From the IMG/VR virus record IMGVR_UViG_3300022188_000023, positions 1-40,473 of that record: a stretch of 40,473 bases of DNA. The stretch is one strand, 5' to 3'. The first letter of the stretch is position 1. Each line of letters starts with the position of its first letter. Origin of the DNA: a virus. Positions 13,080-22,702 of this stretch are shown piece after piece. The notes below the pieces were generated by a model. It searched no databases. It saw nothing but the letters and a program-made list of their open reading frames with translations, and was not told where the DNA came from. A program made the position numbers and the translations under genes.

Positions 13080-16000
13080 CTAAGATAAAGTGAATTGCCT
13101 AATAACGTCAGAAATACTATCATTACAATACATTTTATTCCCGTTGCTATTAAACTCTAAGCCGAACCCGGCGTTCGTACTTATAAGATACTCTTTACTA
13201 TCATAGGACGCTGTCGGCATGTCCCATGCAGTGGGTAAAGAGTATTGATATACTGTCATACCCGTCCCAGATACCCAAGCCATAACGAAAACCTTCGTTC
13301 CGTCATCATTCATAAAGATACCACGCGGAGCAACAGTTGTTTGCGGTGTCGGATCAAATCCGTTGGTATAGCTGATTGTTGAAATGTCCCAAGGCGTTGA
13401 CAGCGTATAGTGTCGTACCCCGTCCGTGTTACCGTTCACAACAATCATATGAGACCCTGTAGGATCGACGTACATATTATTAGCGCCCCATACGAGGTCT
13501 ATACCCGAAGATACACTGTCGTACGACGCTGTGCTTATATCCCACGCGGTTGATAGAGAGAATTGAAAAGCCCTTCCGCTCCCCGCAATTATAAGACGGG
13601 TACCATCAGTCCTAAAGACTAGCCCTTTTACAGAACTGTCCTGCGCACTTACGTCTAAACTCTTACTATCATAAGATGCGGAGGTCACGTCATAGTTTGT
13701 CGACAAGGAATACTGATATATCGTATCTGTCGTGTTGTCAGAAATATATATTTTATCGCCCGCCGGGCTCATTAACGTGTCAAGCCCCGCAACAACCTGA
13801 GCAGAGATATCTTTTACACCGTTAGTAGACACGTTGCCAATATCCCAAACCCCTATACTCTCGCTGTCCCCTGCACCAGAAACCGAGGATACGCCAACGG
13901 CGCTACCTACGCTCGAAATGTAAACAACTAACTTACCCTCAAGGCTTGAGGAGCCTTCTAAAGCTCCTACGCTCGAAAGGTAAACAGCTACATTACCCTC
14001 AAGGCTTGAGGAGCCTTCTAAAGCTCCTACGCTCGAAATGTAAACAGCTACCTTACCCTCAAGGCTTGAGGAGCCTTCTAAAGCTCCTACGCTCTCGCCG
14101 GCGACAAAGAGGCCCCCAACTCCTGATAAATCGGCTCCACCCTCTGCTAAACCGATACCCTCTCTGAAAACACTGATACTACTAACCCCTAATAAATTAG
14201 AGCTGCTCTCCGCTAAACCGACGCCCTCGATATCAACCTCTATAGGGTACCCTGCTAAATCAAAGGTAGCAACCTGCACCTCCCCGCCCATTAAAATATG
14301 CCCGTTAGCGCTTGGGTGACACGTGTCATGCGCAGCATAGTTTGGAGTCCCATCAACAGCCCATTTAGTTTTTTCTACCCCTTTAACGCTATCCGCTTCA
14401 ATGAGATAGTCAAGAATACCTTCTATGAGTTTACCGTCTAGCCACGTGTTCATTTGGTCGCCGTTGCCACCAACCCCCCAACTTACTGAGCATGTTTGAT
14501 TGGCCTCCGTTACGTATGAATCAGTTGATAAGGCGTGTGGTGTTAGCTTTGTCCTTACAATTTTCTCTATGTCCCCCGCACGAAGCGACTGCCAAATTAA
14601 TTGTAGGTTTGTTTGGGTGTGCGAAACACCCCACAAATTAGCGCCCAGCGCTTCAACAGCGTAATTAGCGTACTTTAGGAAATCCTTCCAATACGTGTTT
14701 GCGCCGACAAAAGTGTCGGACAACGCCCCGCTAGAGGATAGATTTAACGAAGGGATAGAAAGGGTTTTACTGTCCGCTGTCATACTGCGTGCAAAAAAGC
14801 CGCCTCCGTAATACCCGTTATCATCGCTGGCGGCGTATCCAAGGGAGATACTATCCCCAACACAGACGAAAGAGGGTTTCGTATCCTCGGAAGGTCTTCC
14901 CAATAGGATAGCCTTGTATCCGTGGTCTCTCGATACAGGAGCCGAGCCCGAATAGGTGAACGCGCCCGGCTCATCGACGCTAGACATGGTTGTCGAAGCG
15001 CCGTACCAAAGTATTTGGCCGTTACTAGTCGAGATATCGTCCTTATCTGAAAAAGGGATAGTGTCGGAAGACAAGGCTACAGACACTATCATTTTAATAT
15101 GATACTTCTCGTTTGCAGAAAACTTAACAACGCCTAACGACGAGGGCAATATATCGTCACTATTTATGTCGTAATCTGTTGTAGATAATATTTTACTTCG
15201 ATTTCCTCCAAAAGTAATTTGTGTGGTTTCCGTCCCCTCTTCGTTTTCTAGGGCGGCGGACTCAATCGTTATTTGATTATCCCCATCAGCCTGTCCACTA
15301 TAAGCTAAAATTACATTGCTGACATTCACATTTAAAACTGTCGCGTCATTGCTAATCACATACCCTTGATTGGTAGCTTGGCTTCCCAAAGCTTGACTTT
15401 CAGAATCAGTTAATACTGTCTGGTTAGCGGCTATGACCTTTAGCGACGTAACTGATTCTGCTACAATGGTCTTAATGTTGGCCCGGTTTAAATCATTAGG
15501 AACCGTATAAGCCCCTACGGTAACAACAACGTCTTGTGTGCTGTCGTCATCGAAGGTGTATCTAAGCCCTGTACAAGCCAAGGGAATATCAAATGAAAGC
15601 TGGTCCACGGCGCGGCTTGCGGCAGCGGCCCCTGTAACTATAAATGCGCTACACTCCGCGCCTTCTTCAACTTGAGCCGAAAGACAAATTGCCGTTTCTC
15701 CTGAAACAGTAGAATCTGGACCGACAGAAAAGGAGTGGTACCCTGTACTGTCTGGAAGGAACGTCCCTGATATAAAGAATGTATCGTCAGACAGTTTTAC
15801 TTGCTTAGTTATGGTCAGCGCGCCAGCGCCGTTTTGACTTACCGAAAGAGCACCAACGGCGCCTTTGATTATGCTTTCACTTGGGGAATATCGGAACGCA
15901 ATCCTAGCTCTGCCCGAAGTCCCTTCACGATAGTACGCGCACCAAGATAAAGTGACCGCAGAAGTGGCATAGAAATCATCAGGTGGGCTAGCGCGGTGCC

Positions 16001-16358
16001 ACGTTTCGCCCCCACTTGACACAACTGCACCATTATCAAATAGGCTTAACGCTGTCTCGCTATATTCAGAGAGCGCAGCCCCAATGCCTGTCCATTCACT
16101 AAATATAGACTTAGAATAAATTAATTTATTCTCACGCTGCTCTTCATAAAGCAGGCCAAGCGCATCTCCTGAAACAGGATCATAGTTAAACCGCGCCACG
16201 TCATCCGTGACAGCAACAAGCACACCGCTGGCATTGAAGTACGTACCAGCACTAACGCGTGTGAAGGTTGTGCCGCTCGGCAGCAAGCCCTCCGTAAAGT
16301 TGTAGTCTATTAAAAGACTATCATCTCTGCGAAAGAGGAGGAGAAGCGAACTGCTCAT
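13080..16358 (-). CDS. Large tail fibre with SGNH esterase domain and beta-propeller-like C-terminus
   Basis: A 1092-residue receptor-binding or depolymerase-type protein. Residues 1-~270 start 'LLIDYNFTEGLLPSG' and look like a phage attachment and carbohydrate-binding region. The middle holds an SGNH hydrolase: block I 'VCVGDSISLGYA' with Ser503, and block V 'HDTCHPSANGH' with D678 and H681. Residues ~757-816 are three 20-residue VGALEGSSSLEG-type linker repeats. Residues ~836-1092 repeat 'W-D-I/V...AS-YDSK...' and 'G-T-K-V/I-F/Y' blades, as in a beta-propeller. A deacetylating or de-esterifying action on host surface glycan is inferred. The ATG follows directly on an in-frame TAA. Confidence 0.85.
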   Translation of the reverse strand: MSSSLLLLFRRDDSLLIDYNFTEGLLPSGTTFTRVSAGTYFNASGVLVAVTDDVARFNYDPVSGDALGLLYEEQRENKLIYSKSIFSEWTGIGAALSEYSETALSLFDNGAVVSSGGETWHRASPPDDFYATSAVTLSWCAYYREGTSGRARIAFRYSPSESIIKGAVGALSVSQNGAGALTITKQVKLSDDTFFISGTFLPDSTGYHSFSVGPDSTVSGETAICLSAQVEEGAECSAFIVTGAAAASRAVDQLSFDIPLACTGLRYTFDDDSTQDVVVTVGAYTVPNDLNRANIKTIVAESVTSLKVIAANQTVLTDSESQALGSQATNQGYVISNDATVLNVNVSNVILAYSGQADGDNQITIESAALENEEGTETTQITFGGNRSKILSTTDYDINSDDILPSSLGVVKFSANEKYHIKMIVSVALSSDTIPFSDKDDISTSNGQILWYGASTTMSSVDEPGAFTYSGSAPVSRDHGYKAILLGRPSEDTKPSFVCVGDSISLGYAASDDNGYYGGGFFARSMTADSKTLSIPSLNLSSSGALSDTFVGANTYWKDFLKYANYAVEALGANLWGVSHTQTNLQLIWQSLRAGDIEKIVRTKLTPHALSTDSYVTEANQTCSVSWGVGGNGDQMNTWLDGKLIEGILDYLIEADSVKGVEKTKWAVDGTPNYAAHDTCHPSANGHILMGGEVQVATFDLAGYPIEVDIEGVGLAESSSNLLGVSSISVFREGIGLAEGGADLSGVGGLFVAGESVGALEGSSSLEGKVAVYISSVGALEGSSSLEGNVAVYLSSVGALEGSSSLEGKLVVYISSVGSAVGVSSVSGAGDSESIGVWDIGNVSTNGVKDISAQVVAGLDTLMSPAGDKIYISDNTTDTIYQYSLSTNYDVTSASYDSKSLDVSAQDSSVKGLVFRTDGTRLIIAGSGRAFQFSLSTAWDISTASYDSVSSGIDLVWGANNMYVDPTGSHMIVVNGNTDGVRHYTLSTPWDISTISYTNGFDPTPQTTVAPRGIFMNDDGTKVFVMAWVSGTGMTVYQYSLPTAWDMPTASYDSKEYLISTNAGFGLEFNSNGNKMYCNDSISDVIRQFTLS
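13911..14090 (-). repeat. Three 60-bp tandem repeats in the fibre gene
   Basis: Three consecutive 60-bp units, differing by only a few bases, encode VGALEGSSSLEG followed by eight mostly aliphatic residues. Each holds the inverted repeat CTCAAG-G-CTTGAG. They form an in-frame expandable linker between the esterase and the propeller-like domain. Confidence 0.9.
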
Positions 16359-16406
16359 TTAAGTCACCCTCGGAGGCGTCAGAGCTAACCGGCTGTCGTA
16401 AGGCAT
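16359..16406 (-). CDS. 15-codon mini-ORF directly upstream of, and in frame with, the fibre gene
   Basis: ATG at 16406-16404 with a strong AGAGGAG site 6-7 nt upstream encodes MPYDSRLALTPPRVT and stops with TAA at 16361-16359. The next codon is the fibre ATG. The mini-ORF starts one base after the previous gene's stop and fills the gap exactly. It may be a coupling leader peptide for the fibre gene, or the fibre's true N-terminus cut off by a stop that could be read through. Confidence 0.45.
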   Translation of the reverse strand: MPYDSRLALTPPRVT

Positions 16407-16407
16407 G

Positions 16408-16764
16408 TTACACTCCTCTGGAAATAATCCCGATCGTACGTTCGGAGGCTTCGGAAGCGCTAGAGGTAATACGGATTTTCTCTACCGACGCGAAAGCAGA
16501 AGGATCGAGGCTTACCTGACGGGCGGGGTCCCCGCAAACAACTGAATATACACTCCCAGCGTCGTCATATTTAGGTAACCAAGCTGATAGTTCTTCACTG
16601 TACACCTCGAAAGTGAGGGACGCGCCCGTCATAACAGGGATATCAAGAGAGAATAAACGGAGGCCGCCGAAGGCTACCTCTCCGCTAAGGGTTTCGCCGT
16701 TGGCGATCGTTGCGGTTGTCGTTGTGAGGTTTGATGCCACCCCAGAGCTTCCGAGTGCTGTCAT
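16408..16764 (-). CDS. Hypothetical beta-rich tail-region protein (118 aa)
   Basis: A 118-residue protein, beta-rich and poor in lysine ('ETLSGEVAFGGLRLFSLDIP', 'TGASLTFEVYSEELSAWL', ending 'ASERTIGIISRGV'). Proteins with this 'LRLFxLDIP...LTFxV' pattern occur in many siphophages near tail or decoration genes; the role is not established. Probably a small virion component. Confidence 0.65.
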   Translation of the reverse strand: MTALGSSGVASNLTTTTATIANGETLSGEVAFGGLRLFSLDIPVMTGASLTFEVYSEELSAWLPKYDDAGSVYSVVCGDPARQVSLDPSAFASVEKIRITSSASEASERTIGIISRGV

Positions 16765-16838
16765 TTTATTATCCCTCTAGTTTATGGTATTTATTCCGAT
16801 AAAGGTTACCCTATTCCTTCGCTGGCGGCAACAGCGGA

Positions 16839-17102
16839 TTAGCCCTCCCCCTTGGTGAAGGGGAGTATCTGTTTTCTTAGCTCTGTTATTTGATTGTCGG
16901 TATCCTGTAGCCAAACCTTGCCTTCATCGGTAAGTATAGCCTCACGGAGGCGGCGAGGTGTTAAGGATGCCTCAAGCGTGTTGATTGCCTCTTTGGCTTC
17001 CCGCTTGGGGGCTTCAGCTAAGGAGGCTGCACGTCTAGTGTGCACCTCGGCTTCCTCTTCGGCTGTAAGTGTTATTTCTTTTCCGTTAACAAGTTTTTTC
17101 AT
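16839..17102 (-). CDS. Small helical tail-fibre-region protein (87 aa)
   Basis: An 87-residue helical protein of a type often found just after phage tail fibre genes: 'MKKLVNGKEITLTAEEEAEV', an Ala/Glu-rich helix, 'ASLTPRRLREAILTDEGKVW' and a final 'DNQITELRKQIL' helix. Such proteins are commonly annotated as fibre assembly or hypothetical. Its start overlaps the stop of the upstream fibre gene at 17102. Confidence 0.65.
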   Translation of the reverse strand: MKKLVNGKEITLTAEEEAEVHTRRAASLAEAPKREAKEAINTLEASLTPRRLREAILTDEGKVWLQDTDNQITELRKQILPFTKGEG

Positions 17103-18139
17103 TAGCTTATCCCGTATAGTTTAAAGGTTCCGCTGTTGATGGTTTGTGCCCCATCTTTTAATACCTGTATTCTGTCCAGCGTAATGGCTGATTGCCGCAC
17201 TGATGATAGAATATGCATCCTTCCTGTAATCGAATCGTTACCCGTGCCAAACACAGCGGGGTACGCAGTACCTCCAGTAGGGCGTGTGAAATGATACACA
17301 GCGTTCAACCCATTTTGATTTCCCGCATCTAGGCCAATCCTACTATCGTATTCATCCTGTAAAGTTGAATATACACCTCCTGTTGTGGGCTGTAAAAGAA
17401 GCCATGCATAATCCGATCCTCCTAAATCAAAGCCGCTGGAATCCCCTAAACGGAGCATGCTTTGCACAGCTGCCGAAGATACCATCTCGGTAATAACTAA
17501 CACATAGTTTTTATATGTGCTGTCAATACCAGAGGTAAAATCAACACTTGTGACTGCTGATGAAACCGTCTGTGTTTGTAATAGATTCCATGAACCCCCA
17601 CCATCGCCTCCTGAGATATCAGAGTAAGACACCACACGGTATAACCCGCTGCCTATACACATCACGCTCGCCGTATCACCGGCCACCGTAGTCTTATTCG
17701 CTTCGCCCGGTATAATCAAACTTGTGCCGTTATGCGTTAAAGTCATCACTCCCGAAAAAGTGAGAACCTTAATCTGTCCCGTAAGCATACTCGAGCCGAA
17801 ACCCGTGATCGTCGTCGTGCCTGAGATAGTGATCGCGGTTTGAGCTACCGAACCTAAGTCAACGGTCGTCGCGCTCGCCAAAGTTGTTGCGCCCCCGCCG
17901 ATAGGGGGGAGCATTCGGTGATTGACCGTATCCAGCGTGAACAAAGATATATCGGAAGCCCCGTCATACGAATAAAAGGTTTTATCAGAAGTATTGTACC
18001 ATATCGTCGGCACCACAGCGAAAGAGGGACGTGAGGTTCCCGAATACCCTGAGAACAACGCAGCGAGAAAATCTGACCATACTAAGGGGAACGCCGAGGC
18101 CATATCACCAGAAATATCTACATCAATCGTTTGGGACAT
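17102..18139 (-). CDS. Tail fibre / tail tip protein (345 aa)
   Basis: A 345-residue beta-rich protein. The N-terminus ('IDVDISGDMASAFPLVWSDF') is a short attachment part; residues ~170-345 hold the repeatedly seen fibre domain 'SSAVTSVDFTSGIDSTYKNY' through 'LVITEMVSSAAVQSMLRLGD', with a final 'DRIQVLKDGAQTINSGTFKL'. Its ATG overlaps the J-like stop, so it is coupled to the tip protein and probably attaches to it. Confidence 0.75.
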   Translation of the reverse strand: MSQTIDVDISGDMASAFPLVWSDFLAALFSGYSGTSRPSFAVVPTIWYNTSDKTFYSYDGASDISLFTLDTVNHRMLPPIGGGATTLASATTVDLGSVAQTAITISGTTTITGFGSSMLTGQIKVLTFSGVMTLTHNGTSLIIPGEANKTTVAGDTASVMCIGSGLYRVVSYSDISGGDGGGSWNLLQTQTVSSAVTSVDFTSGIDSTYKNYVLVITEMVSSAAVQSMLRLGDSSGFDLGGSDYAWLLLQPTTGGVYSTLQDEYDSRIGLDAGNQNGLNAVYHFTRPTGGTAYPAVFGTGNDSITGRMHILSSVRQSAITLDRIQVLKDGAQTINSGTFKLYGIS

Positions 18140-21100
18140 TATGTTACCCTTCCATATCCTGTTGCAATGTAATCAAAAGTACGTGACACGGCTATTCCCA
18201 TTGAATCGCGCCAAAGAATGGTGAACCCACTAACCGCTGGACCGCTAGAATACACAAAATAGTCGCCGGTAGCAAGGTTCTGACCTGTGATTGCGACACC
18301 TGATAATACTTTATACGCCGGGGAGAAGCTAACCGCCGTCCCCCCAGTACTAGATACTGTGCCGGCGGCACTGATTAAGCGGTCGGGCATATCTATCGTA
18401 ACCGTTACGTCGCTAATCGTAAGTACGAGGTCTTCTATGTAATTCTCGGCAACAAACCTAAACTCAAACGCACGAGCCTCATAATCCCCAACGACGAGCG
18501 TTGACCAATCCGACCATGTCGGAGAACTAGAAGGATCGTCGTTCGTTGTACGAAGCTCAACGTAGGCCCCCCACTCTGTAGAATCTGTTGCGGACCACTT
18601 CCCAAGGGTTGACCATAAGTCCATAGCCTCCCATACCCCCGATGCAAGCCCTGCAACGGCATCTATGGCGGAAGAAACACGTGAGGTATATACTTCTCCG
18701 AGATCGTAATATGCCGCGAAAGTGTAAGAGCCCGCACCTAAACCCGCAAGTTTAATATCGGTCCCCTCTTTCACAAACTCAACAAAGGTGCCGGCCCATG
18801 TCGGCCAATCACTCACTGCGGCGACGGAGTTCATCATTGTCTGAGGTGAAATCTCATTGACTACCAAGGTCGCCTCGTCGCTCTCAGTGCCGCTTATATC
18901 CACCGCCTTGATAAGGAAACTCCCAGCGGAGGTTGGAAGCTGCACAGAGGTTCCTTCGATCCGAGGCATTAATGTGGTCGCCGAGGCCCATACGGCACCT
19001 GTTGTGAGAACCGAGTATTTTATGACGTAATGCGAAAGGTCTAGCTCGGTGTTTGCCTCCCACGTTGCCGTGGAGGAGTCACCGAGGACGTACATTCTAA
19101 AGTTTGAAACTGCTGCGGGGGCGGCGGCGATTCCGAATAATGTTATCTCTTTCGTGAACCACTCACTGGTAATGCCTATAAAGCCGATTGCTCGCACTCG
19201 CACATAATGTAGGCCGGAGTCGACATTCTTTATATCAACCGTCGTCCCTTCCACTTCACCCGCTTTGAGCCAATCCCCCTCTTCTCTCTGGAGCTCCAAC
19301 TCGTAACCTCTAACTAAAGCCTCGGAACCCTCGGCGGGGGTCCATGTCAGTGTCACACCTGATTTAAGTGCCAGCGAATACCGGTACGCGTACTCAGCAA
19401 AATCAACGCCGATAGGAGCCGCCGGCGCATCTTTATTGTATAAAGAATAATTAACCTCATCCAAAACGACATCTTCCTCAACCCTGTCATATTTAGAAGG
19501 GTCGTAGAAAAGGCCGGAAACCGCATATAAGTCGTTTTCACTTTCCCGTACCGCCAATATGCGAAACTCACGCCCCGCTACCTCCGAAGATGAAAGCCCC
19601 CACACCGCGCCGTCAACAGGAACTTCCTCCAACGCCTCAGTGAAAGTTAGAATTGTAGCGTCGCCTGTGGCGTTTGTTAGGGTGCGGGTGGAAACGGTTC
19701 CGTCTGGATTTATGATTGCAAGGCTATAGGGCTGCCCCCCTGCGGAAATAGAAACTTGAACGTCTATTGTTATGCTCGTGGTCGTAGAGGCTGTTATTCT
19801 CCCGCCTAAACGTACACCAGCGTAATTTTCATCGTACACTGTTATAATGTCACCCGGCACCACGCCCATGCTGTCCCATGACGCTTCAAAATTAACTGTC
19901 TCCGTCGCGTGCTTCTCAGTGTCGAGTAACCATTTACCAACCCGATGAGCTTGACCGCGTGACGTGCAGCCGTAAGCAACTAATGAAACCTCGCGCCAGC
20001 CATAGGTTTCAAGTAAGTCGGCATCATCTACAAGCTCAACAACAGGCTTACATTGGTTGTCCAGATCAAACCACGTTACGAGAACAACGGAATGTCGTGC
20101 GGATAAACCAACGCCCTCGTAGGTGAACCCTCCAACGACATTAGCTTCATTATATATTTTAACTGAATCAGAAGGCATATCAACGGTGAAGGCTACTTTT
20201 CCTGACAACCAATAAGTAAGCCCTCTAAAAGTTGCCGCGATAAGCTGCACCATCGTATAGGCATCCATACGGCGGTTGAACTGGTAATTAAATACGTATC
20301 TTGGTTCTGAGCCGCCGAAGCCGTCGTCTACGTACTCGTCACAGTATTGAGCGATTTCATAAAGGGCGTATTTATCCACTTGATCCGCATCAACATCGTT
20401 ACCGAGGCCGTAGTCCTTATCGGTAAGCACCCCGTACAAAACCCATGCAGGGTTGTTGGACCACCCCGTCGTAAACGTGCCGTCCCAAATCCCTGTGTAG
20501 GTGCGGGTTTCAGGATCGTAATTAGAGGGTAGCGGAAGCAAAACGCCGCCCCAACGAAAGGAAACGGTGGGGATGCTAGAACCAAATTGTTTGGCATCAA
20601 TCGACGTAGCCACAAGCCCACACGTAGGATATATAAACTTGTTATCTGTTATAAGCGTCGTGTACGCCCAATTAGTTTTGTTTTGCAACGAGGTTTCTTC
20701 GCTGTCAGCGGTGTTACGTGTGAACTTTATATCCCAATCAGTCGAACCGCCGAGAGGGATACGGAAAGTCTCGTTGAAGGTAGAAACGCATTTATCATTA
20801 TACGTAACCGTTCTCGCGTTCGTCCACGTACTAGTGCCAAACACTCGTTTTGATAAAGTGAAAGAAACTTCGGTCTTTAAAAGATCGCCAGTGGAAGTAC
20901 TCTGGCTGGTGAGATAGGGGATGCCAACAGTAACCGCGCAAGCATCAAGAGGTCCCGCGAGAGTTCGTATCACGGGGGTTACTTTAGTAACCTCCACGTT
21001 AATACTTGTTGTCGTCGAAGCACTAGCGAAACCTTCTATATAACTCTGGTCGGCCTCCCCCGTCCTTTCGATATAATCTATACCGGTGAAATTGTAGCTC

Positions 21101-21327
21101 CCATTTGAAGCTTGGAGCGGGGTACCGTCCAGAAAAACACTTTTAGCACCGTCTATTAGCCCCCTACACGGGCCGTAACTTATAAGATTAACAACGCGAG
21201 CCAACGAATTGGATTGTAAAGAGTTGGGATCTTCTTGGGCAACTCGCGCAGCCCCGCCGCCGCCTTTTCCCCCGCCACCCGCGCCGAAAGCTCCGCTCTT
21301 CAACTGTTGGTAATCAAACGTGGTCAT
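18139..21327 (-). CDS. Lambda J-like tip attachment protein
   Basis: A 1062-residue central tip protein, about the size of lambda gpJ (1132). A glycine-rich start ('FGAGGGGKGGGGAARVAQED') is followed by 'NSLQSNSLARVVNLISYGPC', the standard J opening, tail-hub domains through ~600 ('YDPETRTYTGIWDGTF', 'GWREVSLVAYGCTSRGQAHR'), then fibronectin-III-like modules at ~650-820 ('SGLHYVRVRAIGFIGITSEW') and a C-terminal receptor-facing part. It contacts the host and caps the tail with the I, K and L proteins encoded upstream. The ATG overlaps the I-like stop by 4 bp. Confidence 0.92.
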   Translation of the reverse strand: MTTFDYQQLKSGAFGAGGGGKGGGGAARVAQEDPNSLQSNSLARVVNLISYGPCRGLIDGAKSVFLDGTPLQASNGSYNFTGIDYIERTGEADQSYIEGFASASTTTSINVEVTKVTPVIRTLAGPLDACAVTVGIPYLTSQSTSTGDLLKTEVSFTLSKRVFGTSTWTNARTVTYNDKCVSTFNETFRIPLGGSTDWDIKFTRNTADSEETSLQNKTNWAYTTLITDNKFIYPTCGLVATSIDAKQFGSSIPTVSFRWGGVLLPLPSNYDPETRTYTGIWDGTFTTGWSNNPAWVLYGVLTDKDYGLGNDVDADQVDKYALYEIAQYCDEYVDDGFGGSEPRYVFNYQFNRRMDAYTMVQLIAATFRGLTYWLSGKVAFTVDMPSDSVKIYNEANVVGGFTYEGVGLSARHSVVLVTWFDLDNQCKPVVELVDDADLLETYGWREVSLVAYGCTSRGQAHRVGKWLLDTEKHATETVNFEASWDSMGVVPGDIITVYDENYAGVRLGGRITASTTTSITIDVQVSISAGGQPYSLAIINPDGTVSTRTLTNATGDATILTFTEALEEVPVDGAVWGLSSSEVAGREFRILAVRESENDLYAVSGLFYDPSKYDRVEEDVVLDEVNYSLYNKDAPAAPIGVDFAEYAYRYSLALKSGVTLTWTPAEGSEALVRGYELELQREEGDWLKAGEVEGTTVDIKNVDSGLHYVRVRAIGFIGITSEWFTKEITLFGIAAAPAAVSNFRMYVLGDSSTATWEANTELDLSHYVIKYSVLTTGAVWASATTLMPRIEGTSVQLPTSAGSFLIKAVDISGTESDEATLVVNEISPQTMMNSVAAVSDWPTWAGTFVEFVKEGTDIKLAGLGAGSYTFAAYYDLGEVYTSRVSSAIDAVAGLASGVWEAMDLWSTLGKWSATDSTEWGAYVELRTTNDDPSSSPTWSDWSTLVVGDYEARAFEFRFVAENYIEDLVLTISDVTVTIDMPDRLISAAGTVSSTGGTAVSFSPAYKVLSGVAITGQNLATGDYFVYSSGPAVSGFTILWRDSMGIAVSRTFDYIATGYGRVT

Positions 21328-21974
21328 ATCCGCTCCGCCGTTATATCCGAGCTAATCGCCACAGAACCGCAAATAAACTCACCGAAAACGAGGGGCTTCG
21401 CGGCCCCTTGCCGGGCGGTATTCACGGGACCATTGAAAACGTAACTGGCGTTCGCGTCCGCCCCCGCCTTCGTAGACGTGGTGGAGGCGCTACCCATAAA
21501 AGCTTGGCTTATCCCTGTTAATACCATCGCGATACCGAAACCCGCGATCTGTGAGAAGGTTACACCCATGAAAGCCACCGACCCCATCAACCCAGCCGTT
21601 CCAGTACCCGCTACCCCTGTGAGCGCGCCATAAGCAGCGGTAGCCGCGCCAGAAGTAACAACAGCCAGCGCGATCAGAGCAACCCCCATTAGTATCTTCG
21701 TCGTGCCGTTTCCGCCGCCGCCTGCGCCATGGGCTACAGGAATTATAACTATTTCAGCATCACGAGCCAAGCGCACGTCAACGGTATTTTCATCAAGGTC
21801 AAACTGCCTCCCGCCGCGCTTATAAATCACTCGGTAGGAGCCTTCTAATATTCTCTTTTTAAAGCCCTTTAATTGATGGCATAAAGCTCCAACCAACGCC
21901 TGTGGCGTAGGAGCATCTAAAATATAGGGACCCCCGAAAGAAGCAAGATCGCCCATAAGGGTCAACGAGGCCAT
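21324..21974 (-). CDS. Lambda I-like tail assembly protein
   Basis: 216 residues from ATG 21974, chosen because it starts 'MASLTLMGDLASFGG' right after the K-like stop and has GAGGGAGAATAAC upstream; an in-frame ATG at 22043 would overlap the previous gene by 68 bp. A ubiquitin-like N-terminus ('ALVGALCHQLKGFKKRI', 'DAEIVIIPVAHGAGG') is followed by a hydrophobic Gly/Ala-rich centre, as in lambda gpI, needed for tip assembly and thought not to remain in the virion. Confidence 0.88.
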   Translation of the reverse strand: MASLTLMGDLASFGGPYILDAPTPQALVGALCHQLKGFKKRILEGSYRVIYKRGGRQFDLDENTVDVRLARDAEIVIIPVAHGAGGGGNGTTKILMGVALIALAVVTSGAATAAYGALTGVAGTGTAGLMGSVAFMGVTFSQIAGFGIAMVLTGISQAFMGSASTTSTKAGADANASYVFNGPVNTARQGAAKPLVFGEFICGSVAISSDITAERI

Positions 21975-21975
21975 G

Positions 21976-22701
21976 TTATTCTCCCTCTTCCTTGTACCGA
22001 AGATAATGCGTGATAAACTTACTCCACCTATTGATCGGCTCACGGCGGCTTAAACGCCCGTCGAGATGGTGAAGTCCTAAACCCCTATCGAGTATAACCC
22101 CTCCATGGTTCGGCACATCGGACCTAACCTTTCCGATGAAACAATCCCCGTCGCGGGCTTGAGACGAATCTATCTGTTCGAAACCCATACGTTCAAAGTT
22201 CTCTACGTAGAGGTTTCCTTTACCCTCCCACCAATTCTTGTCACGCGGAAGATCGGGTAACTTAAGCCCCCGCACTTGCCAAAAATAACCACGCACCACC
22301 GTAAAGCAGTCGGTTACACCGTGCACGAAGCGTTGGCCGATAAGGGGGGTTTCCAAAAGGAAATCACCCCACCACGTAATATCAAATGCCTCGTTTTTAT
22401 TACAGGGGATCAGCCCAAAGATGCAGTCCATCGACATCTGTGAAACCATATCAGCATGCGAAGGGGAGGTTCCCCCCTCGGGGTGGCTATGGATAACCGC
22501 TTCTAAAGAAGCTCCCGCCTCAAATATGACGCTGTCCTTAATACGGAAACCTTTGGTAGGGTCTTCGGCAATATTGTCACACCTTTGGTATATCCCTCCG
22601 GCAATAATACCACAGCTTTCTTTCGGCCACTGGTCAACCGCGTGTTCCTTTATTTCCGCCAAAACTTCTGGCGCAAAATCAGGGGTAGGGAAACTGCTCA
22701 T
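21976..22701 (-). CDS. Lambda K-like tail tip peptidase (JAB/MPN + NlpC/P60)
   Basis: A two-domain protein. Residues 1-~120: JAB/MPN metalloprotease fold with 'AVIHSHPEGGTSPSHADMVS' (HxH-x10-D zinc motif). Residues ~130-241: NlpC/P60 cysteine peptidase with 'GVTDCFTVVRGYF' (Cys), 'HGGVIL' (His) and 'GLHHLDG'. The ATG at 22701 lies two bases from the L-like stop with AAGGAC upstream; an upstream in-frame ATG at 22776 falls inside the L-like gene and is rejected. It acts in tip maturation and probably local cell-wall digestion during entry. Confidence 0.92.
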   Translation of the reverse strand: MSSFPTPDFAPEVLAEIKEHAVDQWPKESCGIIAGGIYQRCDNIAEDPTKGFRIKDSVIFEAGASLEAVIHSHPEGGTSPSHADMVSQMSMDCIFGLIPCNKNEAFDITWWGDFLLETPLIGQRFVHGVTDCFTVVRGYFWQVRGLKLPDLPRDKNWWEGKGNLYVENFERMGFEQIDSSQARDGDCFIGKVRSDVPNHGGVILDRGLGLHHLDGRLSRREPINRWSKFITHYLRYKEEGE

Positions 22702-22702
22702 A

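Noticed and set aside
13080-18139. Diversity-generating retroelement acting on the fibre genes
   Set aside because: No reverse transcriptase and no template/variable repeat pair were found; the 60-bp repeats are a simple tandem linker.
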